From Deinococcus seoulensis (GTDB taxonomy: Bacteria > Deinococcota > Deinococci > Deinococcales > Deinococcaceae), in NCBI RefSeq assembly GCF_014648115.1, contig NZ_BMQM01000066.1, positions 1-5,586 of the forward strand: a stretch of 5,586 nucleotides of DNA, given 5' to 3'. The stretch's first letter is position 1, and each line of letters starts with the position of its first letter. The translations under genes and the position numbers were made by a program. The notes beneath the pieces are model-generated. The model did not search any database, was not told the DNA's origin, and worked only from the letters and a program-made list of their open reading frames with translations. Shown here in pieces: positions 1-5,458 of the stretch.

Positions 1-137
1 TCTTCCGAAATCTCAATGCGCCGATGGGAACGGGCCATGCCCAAGTCTACTTCTTTGGTGCGTTGTACTTAAGCAGAATGGCCAGCGGTGCGTCCCGACA
101 ATTCAGCCAGTAGGGAACGCCTTGGCTGACTGGGAAT

Positions 138-149
138 GGGTGTACACCC
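138..149. promoter_or_regulatory. Perfect 12-bp palindrome, possible operator
   Basis: GGGTGTACACCC is its own reverse complement with no spacer. It lies about 100 bp before the first start codon and about 40 bp before the TATATC candidate -10 element. Position and symmetry suit a dimeric repressor or activator site. I do not recognise the motif as belonging to a known regulator, and it does not match the deinococcal radiation/desiccation response palindrome as I know it. Confidence 0.35.
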
Positions 150-232
150 GATAGCAGTCACGTTAGGCAGATGAGATCTTGAAACGCTTATATCCTCCTG
201 AGCACTGATGAAGACCAAACCCGTTCAGAAGT

Positions 233-239
233 GGGAGAG
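233..239 (+). promoter_or_regulatory. Ribosome binding site for the first gene
   Basis: GGGAGAG ends 6 nt before the GTG at 246. It fixes the start of the first gene at this GTG, in preference to the in-frame ATG at 270, which lacks a comparable purine tract at the right distance. Confidence 0.7.
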
Positions 240-245
240 TGAAAC

Positions 246-620
246 GTGACACAAAATCTCGGTGATCACATGCAGCGTAAGGGGCAGGAGGTGCTGCGTG
301 AACGCCAGAACGTCTGGCGTGCGCTCGACGCCTGCGAGACGGAGAAACGTCAACTCGACAGCCATCACGCGCGGTTCGCGCGGGGCGCAGAGCCTCTTGA
401 AGGGCCTCTTGCCGGTGGTGTCCCCAGTCAAGAAGTCACCGCAGTCGTCCAGAAACTGCAACGGGCCGCGGCAGATCTCACTGCCATTGATCAGCAGGAG
501 ATTCGGGCACGGTCGGAGCTGAGAGACACCGAGCGTCGGGCACGGCTGTTTCAGATGTGGTTGATCGTGCTGGCCGCTGTGATTCTGCTGGTCTCCATCT
601 ATCTTTTGTTCTTTCGGTGA
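246..620 (+). CDS. Small tail-anchored membrane protein, unknown family
   Basis: This 124-residue protein starts at GTG with a strong ribosome binding site. Residues 1-45 are charged and helical. A short Gly/Pro-containing linker (about 47-62) follows, then a second amphipathic, probably coiled-coil helix (about 63-100, rich in Gln, Arg and Glu). One hydrophobic helix (about 102-122, LIVLAAVILLVSIYLLFF core) ends at the C-terminus. Arg residues just before that helix (ERRARLF) predict a cytoplasmic N-terminus and a tail-anchored topology. There is no signal peptide, and I do not recognise the family. It stands first in the operon, 8 nt before an ATPase that has no membrane helix of its own, although EccC/EssC ATPases usually do. 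I infer that it anchors or recruits the ATPase to the inner face of the membrane. It could instead be a membrane scaffold for the helical proteins encoded downstream. Confidence 0.85.
   Translation: MTQNLGDHMQRKGQEVLRERQNVWRALDACETEKRQLDSHHARFARGAEPLEGPLAGGVPSQEVTAVVQKLQRAAADLTAIDQQEIRARSELRDTERRARLFQMWLIVLAAVILLVSIYLLFFR
302..320. repeat. Inverted repeat inside the start of the first gene
   Basis: ACGCCAGA (302-309) and TCTGGCGT (313-320) are perfect complements around a 3-nt loop, giving an 8-bp stem about 55 nt into the coding region. It could form an mRNA hairpin affecting early elongation or stability. It may also be chance. Confidence 0.4.
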
Positions 621-623
621 GGA
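616..623 (+). promoter_or_regulatory. Ribosome binding site of the ATPase gene
   Basis: GGTGAGGA overlaps the stop codon of the first gene (618-620) and ends 5 nt before the ATG at 629. This decides the ATPase start. The same frame stays open upstream to an ATG at 557, but that would overlap the first gene by 64 nt and has no comparable binding site. Confidence 0.75.
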
Positions 624-628
624 ATATT

Positions 629-3472
629 ATGTGGCATCCATGGCTCCGGCAGCAGTCGGCACAGCAGGACGACATCCAGCGTCTTGAGGCGCGCAAACAG
701 CAGTTGATCTCCGACGGCGCACACGCCTTCGCTTACGGTCAGATTCAGGCGGCACGGACGGGGGAGCAATTCAAACGACTTCTCGCGGAGAGCGACGTGG
801 CGGCCGCGCAGCTGATCCAGGGATCCGGTATGACGGTCGGCGCCGCGTGGGCTGTGCCGTCCTGGTCCTCATGGGTGCCCGGTACCGCCACACTGGAACC
901 CTTCCTCCGGGTGGGGGCCTACCACGACCCGCGTGACCCGCAGCGGACGTTCACAGTGCCATTCCTGGCTCCATTCATCGGGCAGAACCGTACTGTGATC
1001 ATTCGCACCGAAGGAGACGCGCAGCGCGAAGCTGGGCTGGAATTGCTGCAGTCACTGGCCCTGAGAACAGCACTGCTCCTACCCCATCAGGCGAGCTACG
1101 TCCTGCTTGACCCGGCTGGCAACGGCGCGGCGTTCCTGATCCGCAAAGCTCTGCCCCGCGTGGCAGAGACGCAGGGAGACATCCGCCGGGATCTCGATCA
1201 GGTTGAACGCAACATTCAACGCGTCATCGAAACGTACCTGGACGCGGAAGTCCGGTCGTTCGAGCAGGTGCCGGAAGGAACGCGTGTGAACGAACGTTTC
1301 GAGTTCGTCTTGGCAGCCGACTTCCCGAATCAGTACGACCGGCGCGCCATTGAAGGACTCATGAAAGTCGCAAATACCGGTCCTCGTGCTGGTCGGTACA
1401 CCTTCATTCACCAGAATATAGACGTGGAGTTACCCCGTGACCTGACGCTGGAGCAGATCGAAAACGCATTCGTGATCGATCTGAGCGCCGTGAAAGCAGA
1501 CGGGTTCGATGTGACGTATGACCGGTCCCCGGACGCACGCTTGCAACAGACCCTGAAAAAGCAACTGGACGATGCGAAAGCTCCGGAGCGCGATCTGAGT
1601 TTCGCCACCAAGGTCGCCATTCCGGAATCGGCGTGGTGGCAGGCCTCCGCACAACAGCGTATCCAGACGCCAATCGGAGGGTTTGGCACGGACGGTACGC
1701 TCGACACGTGGTTCGGAGTAGACGGGGACGGGCGCCCCTGCGCTCACGGGATGCTAGGCGCGATGACCGGCGCCGGGAAGTCGAACCTGTACCACGTGAT
1801 GATCTGTGGGCTCGCGCAGCGCTACAGCCCCGAAGAGCTGCGCCTGTACCTAATCGACGGAAAGGACGGCGTGGAATTCCAACCGTACCGGGCACTGCCG
1901 CACGCGGCCGTGGTGTCGCTGCGCTCGTCGCCTGAACTGTCGCGGAGTGTTCTCAAGGATCTCCTGATGGAGAAAGAACGCCGCAACCGGCTCTTCAAAG
2001 CGCAGGGCGTGCAGGATTACGCATCCTACCGCGCACTCGGGGAGTCCCTCCCACGTTTGCTGCTGCTCGTGGACGAATACCAGGAACTGTTCGAGGGCGA
2101 CGCCGACGGCGAGGCGTCCGCGCATCTCCTGCAACTGGCGCAGCAGGGCCGCAGTGTCGGTATTCACATGCTGATCGCCTCCCAACGCTACGGCGCGACC
2201 GGGATGCTTCATCAGGGCGCAGTATTTGGCAACGTGCACCTGCGCATGGCCATGCAAATGTCACGCGCGGATGTCGATGCCCTGACGGAGTTTGGACGGC
2301 GTGGAAAGCTGCTCATTCAGACGTGCGACATGCCCGGCAAGATCGTCGTCAACGACCGCAGTGGCGACGACGGTGACGGAGCGAGTCGCGCTGGCAAGGT
2401 CTCCCGCTTGCCAGCCGCGGAGCGTGACAGCATTGTGAACCAACTGGCGGCCCGCGCCGCTGCCCTCCCGAATTACCGTTCGCGGGTGGTGGTGTTCGAC
2501 GGTCAGGCCCAACCGAATCTGACTGACAATCCGCAGCTTCAGGCCCTTCTGGAACGCCCTGTTCGGAGTGGGATGGCGTTGGAAGCCCATGCGCGCCGCT
2601 CACCGGCAGATGGTGGCCTTGGCGTAGACGACTGGTTCGAGGCCGAGCAGCCGATGGTGACCTGGGCTGGGCAGGAATTCAACGTGGGAGGGCACGCCCG
2701 CGTGGTGTTGAGGCGCCGCGCGCACGAGCACGTTCTGGTGGTCGGCCGGAACGCGCCAGCCCGGTACGGCATGCTCAGCGCCCTGCTGGCCGGACTGGTC
2801 GTCAACCCGCTGGCGCGCGGAGCGACGGTCCTCATGGCTGATCTGAGCGTCAGCGGCACTCAATGGGCCGACGCGCTGCCGGCCCTGCGCGACAGTGCGC
2901 TGCGTGAAGCGGGTCTGAATGTCAGCTTGACCCGTGACAGCGACGAGATTCCGGACCTCCTGGCACGTGCGTGCGCTGCACTCGAGGAGCGGCGCACCGC
3001 TTCGAAGGACGCCCGCGCCTCGTTCCCGCCTCTCCTGCTCGTGCTGAGTGAGCCACACGAGGCGGACGCACTGCGAAGAGTCCAGGATACCTTCGGAGCG
3101 TCCGACTCCGTCAGCGGCACGCATCTGCGCACGCTCCTGACAGACGGCGCGCACCTCGGCGTGCACGTGATCCTCAGTGCACCCGGCGTTCCGCAGTTGC
3201 GTGCTGTGCTGGACGAGCGCCAGACGCTGCCGCTGTTCAAGCACCGCCTGACCCTTCAGGTGTCCGAAGACGACTCGTACACGCTGACCCGGTCACGCCG
3301 CGCCGCGAAACTGCAGCAGCATGGAGACACACCACTTGCCGCGCTGTACCACGATCCGGAAACTGAAGTGTCAGTACGGTTTAAGCCGTACAGCACTGAC
3401 ACGGACATTCCGCTCACGGCGCAGTTCGTAGCGGTCGCTCAGGCCATCCGGACGGCCGAGGTGACTGCATGA
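629..3472 (+). CDS. FtsK/SpoIIIE-type ATPase, EccC/EssC-like triple module
   Basis: This 947-residue protein is probably a P-loop motor that moves proteins, or possibly DNA. Residues 10-64 are helical and possibly coiled-coil. A first, degenerate RecA-like module covers about 90-290, with a strand ending YVLLDP (157-162) but no Walker A. The middle module (about 340-620) is canonical: Walker A GAMTGAGKS (377-385), Walker B LLLLVDE (477-483, Asp482 and Glu483) and the FtsK-type strand GIHMLIASQR (511-520). The third module (about 670-945) has FtsK layout but a broken P-loop (VVGRNAPARYG, 704-714, no Lys-Ser) and a broken Walker B (LLLVLSE, 802-808), while keeping GVHVILSAPG (844-853). No membrane segment or FtsK gamma (DNA-orienting) domain is evident. 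Three modules with some degenerate are characteristic of type VII EccC/EssC ATPases, and the small helical genes downstream fit that. A DNA-handling FtsK/HerA-like role remains possible. The family call is firm; the substrate is inferred. Confidence 0.92.
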   Translation: MWHPWLRQQSAQQDDIQRLEARKQQLISDGAHAFAYGQIQAARTGEQFKRLLAESDVAAAQLIQGSGMTVGAAWAVPSWSSWVPGTATLEPFLRVGAYHDPRDPQRTFTVPFLAPFIGQNRTVIIRTEGDAQREAGLELLQSLALRTALLLPHQASYVLLDPAGNGAAFLIRKALPRVAETQGDIRRDLDQVERNIQRVIETYLDAEVRSFEQVPEGTRVNERFEFVLAADFPNQYDRRAIEGLMKVANTGPRAGRYTFIHQNIDVELPRDLTLEQIENAFVIDLSAVKADGFDVTYDRSPDARLQQTLKKQLDDAKAPERDLSFATKVAIPESAWWQASAQQRIQTPIGGFGTDGTLDTWFGVDGDGRPCAHGMLGAMTGAGKSNLYHVMICGLAQRYSPEELRLYLIDGKDGVEFQPYRALPHAAVVSLRSSPELSRSVLKDLLMEKERRNRLFKAQGVQDYASYRALGESLPRLLLLVDEYQELFEGDADGEASAHLLQLAQQGRSVGIHMLIASQRYGATGMLHQGAVFGNVHLRMAMQMSRADVDALTEFGRRGKLLIQTCDMPGKIVVNDRSGDDGDGASRAGKVSRLPAAERDSIVNQLAARAAALPNYRSRVVVFDGQAQPNLTDNPQLQALLERPVRSGMALEAHARRSPADGGLGVDDWFEAEQPMVTWAGQEFNVGGHARVVLRRRAHEHVLVVGRNAPARYGMLSALLAGLVVNPLARGATVLMADLSVSGTQWADALPALRDSALREAGLNVSLTRDSDEIPDLLARACAALEERRTASKDARASFPPLLLVLSEPHEADALRRVQDTFGASDSVSGTHLRTLLTDGAHLGVHVILSAPGVPQLRAVLDERQTLPLFKHRLTLQVSEDDSYTLTRSRRAAKLQQHGDTPLAALYHDPETEVSVRFKPYSTDTDIPLTAQFVAVAQAIRTAEVTA
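3368..3402. repeat. Nested inverted repeat near the ATPase 3' end
   Basis: GTGTCAGT (3368-3375) pairs with ACTGACAC (3395-3402), and the adjoining ACGG (3376-3379) pairs with CCGT (3386-3389). The loop is TTTAAG and there is a 5-nt bulge on the 3' side. An alternative inner stem is GTACGG/CCGTAC (3374-3379 with 3386-3391). No T-run follows, so it is not a standard terminator. It ends about 65 nt before the next start codon and could act as an RNA processing or stability element between the ATPase and the abundant small proteins. Confidence 0.45.
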
Positions 3473-3741
3473 GCATGGACGACCAACTGCGGGAACTCAC
3501 CGCTTTCCATCACGAGTTGACCCGCTTCAACGCCTCGCTCGGCAGTTCCCTACAGGAACTCGAGCGTAGTCACGGTGCGGTCGACTCACACTGGCAAGAC
3601 AGCATGCGCAAAGCCTATGACGAGCAGTACACCCCCCTGCACGCGCATATGACCCAGTACGTCCGGCGTGAAGCGCCCCGCTACACTGAATTTCTGACCG
3701 GTAAGATCATTCACGTCCGGAGGTACCTGCACGGTGGCTGA
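3469..3741 (+). CDS. Small helical-hairpin protein, WXG100-like candidate (1)
   Basis: This 90-residue protein appears all-helical. One amphipathic helix spans about 4-38, a turn contains Trp42 in SHWQDSMRKAY (40-50), and a second helix spans about 45-87. Length, two-helix pattern and a central W-x-[G/D] turn followed by an aromatic at +8 are the marks of WXG100/ESX-type proteins, although the glycine is Asp44 here. There is no signal peptide, cysteine or membrane helix. The start ATG overlaps the ATPase stop as ATGA, with GAGGTGA at 3458-3464 as binding site; the in-frame ATG at 3475 is also possible. Helix 1 and the turn resemble those of the next protein and of the last protein of the operon. 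I infer a substrate, adaptor or structural subunit handled by the ATPase. The WXG100 assignment rests on pattern, not on clear sequence identity. Confidence 0.85.
   Translation: MSMDDQLRELTAFHHELTRFNASLGSSLQELERSHGAVDSHWQDSMRKAYDEQYTPLHAHMTQYVRREAPRYTEFLTGKIIHVRRYLHGG
3719..3724 (+). promoter_or_regulatory. Ribosome binding site of the second small gene
   Basis: GGAGGT lies within the 3' end of the preceding gene and ends 9 nt before the GTG at 3734. It is the strongest Shine-Dalgarno match of the internal genes. It supports the GTG start and suggests this protein is made at a high rate. Confidence 0.65.
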
Positions 3742-4018
3742 CACACGACGACTCTTGACCGGCCTGCGCGAGTATCACGCGACCCTGACCCGGCATCACG
3801 CGGTCCTGCGTGACGAGTATCTCGTTCTCGAACGCCGATATCACGCTCTGCAACACGTGTACGAAGGTGACGCAGCTGAGCAGTTCAAGGCAGGTTGGAC
3901 ACGGACGCACGCGACGTTCCGGGAGTACATGGACCGCGGACAGGTGATCCAGCACCTCCTGGCTGAACGTATCGACGCACTTGAAGCCGCTAACCGCCCT
4001 GACGGTGACCTGGGGTGA
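3734..4018 (+). CDS. Small helical-hairpin protein, WXG100-like candidate (2)
   Basis: This 94-residue protein appears all-helical. Helix 1 spans about 3-41 (with LREYHATLTRHH and VLERRYHAL). The turn is YEGDAAEQFKAGW (43-55), and helix 2 spans about 46-88. The turn closely matches the WXG100 pattern of W-x-G, small residues and F/W one or two helical turns later, with Tyr43 in place of the Trp and Gly45 conserved. This makes it the most WXG100-like of the four helical proteins. It overlaps the preceding gene by 8 nt and ends in a GTGA overlap with the next, so it is very probably expressed with both. It may form a heterodimer with the 90-residue protein, as EsxA and EsxB do. No C-terminal Y-x-x-x-D/E export signal is seen. 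Its role as secreted subunit or adaptor is inferred. Confidence 0.87.
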   Translation: MADTRRLLTGLREYHATLTRHHAVLRDEYLVLERRYHALQHVYEGDAAEQFKAGWTRTHATFREYMDRGQVIQHLLAERIDALEAANRPDGDLG

Positions 4019-4995
4019 GCGCCACTGACCCCCGCCGCCTCGCACCGGCCCTGGCGGCATACGAACGGACCCTGCGCCGCTGGCTTGACGTGACCACGTC
4101 GACCAGAGATGATGCGCACTACACCCACCGGCACGGCGTGGAAACCGAGCGGCAGAGTGCTCATCGCTTGGCGATCAGCGTCACACGCGCTGATAGTGAC
4201 GCGCAGGACATCACCGACACGGCAGACGCCCAGCGTCGCCTCATGGATCTGGTACTGACCACACGTCACCGCACCAACGAAGCTGTCAGCTCGTTCGTGG
4301 CTGTCGCAGAAGCGGCGCAGGCGGCCAAGTGGCGCTGGACGCACGCGGTCACGGGGGCGCGCAGCGACCTCGACGCGCGTCGCGCTGAACTCTCTGCTGC
4401 GCAGCAGGAGCTGCAGTGGGCGCAAAGCAACCTGCACGCAGCAGAGTCGACCCTTTCGGACGCCCAGTCTGCACTGTCCGACTGTGAATCCGACCCGCAA
4501 CGCCTCAGTTGTAGTAGCGAGTCCAGTGACGTTTATGACGCCCAGGCTGATGTCACGGCAGCCAGGTACCGCGTGAGTGACGCCGAAAACGAAGTGCACA
4601 CCTGCCAGCAAGCCGTCTGGGACGCCGGAGAGCGGCTCCGACGGTACGAGCATGCACTGCATCTCACCCACCTCGCTGACACCACTGCCCAGGAGACCTT
4701 GCCTCTGGCAGACGAAGCCGTCACGCAGTCAGAGCGGGCCCAGGACAGCGCGCAGCAGGCACGTAAAACACTCAATGAAGCGGAGATCCTGGCGGCCGGA
4801 CAGCAGGACGAACTCCGGGCTGCCACTGCGCAGCAACGGCAGGCCGAATCGCACCTCAGCGACGCAACCCGTGCACTGCAGTCTGCAGATCGGCATCTGG
4901 ACAGCGCGGCCGGCTACGGCTACCAGGCGCAGCGGGATCTGCAAGACCGGCAGGACGCCCTGTGGAACCTCAACCGGCCCGACCTCGGAATGTGA
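4015..4995 (+). CDS. Long coiled-coil protein with a cysteine-bearing hinge
   Basis: This 326-residue protein appears almost entirely helical and lacks a signal peptide or membrane helix. Its first 35 or so residues (RRLAPALAAYERTLRRWLD) resemble helix 1 of the two preceding small proteins, but no W-x-G turn follows. About 100-155 and about 175-318 are long Ala/Gln/Glu-rich helices with heptad-like spacing. They are broken at about 156-173 by a polar Ser-rich stretch with Cys157 and Cys166; Cys197 lies just beyond. This predicts an antiparallel coiled-coil hairpin with a flexible or disulfide-capable tip. The GTG start overlaps the previous stop by 4 nt and has only a weak binding site, so translational coupling is likely. 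I do not recognise the family. By position it may be an extended ESX-like substrate, a chaperone, or a structural rod of a secretion or contact apparatus. Coiled-coil composition makes homology claims risky. Confidence 0.82.
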   Translation: MSATDPRRLAPALAAYERTLRRWLDVTTSTRDDAHYTHRHGVETERQSAHRLAISVTRADSDAQDITDTADAQRRLMDLVLTTRHRTNEAVSSFVAVAEAAQAAKWRWTHAVTGARSDLDARRAELSAAQQELQWAQSNLHAAESTLSDAQSALSDCESDPQRLSCSSESSDVYDAQADVTAARYRVSDAENEVHTCQQAVWDAGERLRRYEHALHLTHLADTTAQETLPLADEAVTQSERAQDSAQQARKTLNEAEILAAGQQDELRAATAQQRQAESHLSDATRALQSADRHLDSAAGYGYQAQRDLQDRQDALWNLNRPDLGM

Positions 4996-4996
4996 C

Positions 4997-5431
4997 ATGA
5001 CTGACCTGAACTGGTACCAGCAGCAACTGCGTATGCTCAACGAGCGCCTATGGCACCTCGGGGCTGCCACGCGCGACGTGACTGCTTTCGAAGACGATCT
5101 CCGTCAGGTGTGGAATGACAGTGCTACCCGTGATCTGCGTGGCCGTCTCTTGCAACCACTCCATGAGGAACACAGCGCGGCCTCCACTGCCTTGACCCGA
5201 AAATCCACGGCACTCACTTCCATGCACGGATCCTTACAGCGGACACAGGGACACTGTGAGCAGGTTGCGCGATTCTCTGAGCACATCGCCGACCGGCTGG
5301 ACGACACACGCCGTGAAATGGAACGTGGGCACCACGAACGAGACTGGGCTGATCAACTCACCACCCGAGTGCTCGCTGCAACCGATCGGATGACACAACT
5401 GATTACCGAAGCCGATCAGACCCTCCCTTGA
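4997..5431 (+). CDS. Helical protein with WXG100-like N-terminal half
   Basis: This 144-residue protein begins at the ATG 1 nt after the previous stop, with a weak binding site GGAA at 4987-4990. Residues 4-37 form a helix. VWNDSATRDLRGRLLQPL (38-55, Trp39, Asp41) aligns with the W-x-D turn of the 90-residue protein, including the following Q-P-L or T-P-L. Helices continue through about 56-140, making the protein about 50 residues longer than a standard WXG100 protein. It has one Cys (87) and no signal peptide or membrane segment. I read it as a third, extended member of the operon's helical family and a possible substrate or partner of the coiled-coil protein. It is the last operon gene in the window. 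An insertion sequence begins shortly after its stop, so its C-terminus, or genes once downstream, may have been affected. Confidence 0.82.
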   Translation: MTDLNWYQQQLRMLNERLWHLGAATRDVTAFEDDLRQVWNDSATRDLRGRLLQPLHEEHSAASTALTRKSTALTSMHGSLQRTQGHCEQVARFSEHIADRLDDTRREMERGHHERDWADQLTTRVLAATDRMTQLITEADQTLP

Positions 5432-5458
5432 TCCAAGCTGCGGGGTAGTTGGCTGGAA
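5432..5458. mobile_element. Probable insertion sequence end (boundary uncertain)
   Basis: Between the operon's last stop and the transposase stop lie only 27 bases, so the insertion sequence terminus must fall here or within the last gene. GGGGTAGTTGGCTGGAACTA (5442-5461), read inward, is the likely terminal inverted repeat. The far end is outside the window, so neither the repeat pairing nor a target duplication can be seen. Confidence 0.35.

Larger units (their letters stand above)
1..245. other. Upstream leader, no convincing gene
   Basis: This stretch is less GC-rich than the operon and all three plus-strand frames close within it (stops at about 73, 111 and 152). None of the short peptides is recognisable. 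It should contain the operon promoter, but no clear sigma-70 pair is visible. TATATC at 189-194 is a fair -10 element without a good -35 at normal spacing, and TTGAAA at 179-184 is a good -35 without a good -10. A perfect 12-bp palindrome lies at 138-149. The first 38 bases could hold the start of a divergent minus-strand gene, but only about 12 codons are visible, too few to call. Confidence 0.5.

Noticed and set aside
1..38. Possible start of a divergent gene (MARSHRRIEISE) on the minus strand
   Set aside because: Only about 12 codons are visible and there is no convincing binding site; too little to call.
1..154. Open plus-strand frames entering from the left edge, closing near 111 and 152
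   Set aside because: The peptides match nothing I know, and short open stretches like these are expected by chance.
194..291. CCTCCTG (194-200) could pair with CAGGAGG (285-291) in the mRNA
   Set aside because: It is only 7 bp, and the GGAGG at 287-291 does not serve a real start, so a regulatory role is unsupported.
557..628. Upstream extension of the ATPase to the ATG at 557
   Set aside because: It would overlap the first gene by 64 nt and encode an atypical N-terminus. The ATG at 629 has a well-placed binding site.
2600..3244. 214-codon minus-strand open frame inside the ATPase gene
   Set aside because: The plus strand here encodes the third FtsK module with recognisable structure; the antisense frame is a shadow.
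3841..4671. 276-codon minus-strand open frame antisense to the helical genes
   Set aside because: It has no family resemblance and a Cys/Arg/Val-rich composition typical of antisense to GC-rich coding DNA. The plus-strand genes form a consistent overlapping operon.
3469..5431. C-terminal Y-x-x-x-D/E type VII export signal
   Set aside because: I looked at the C-termini of all four helical proteins and found no convincing match. Mycobacterial-type export is therefore not claimed.
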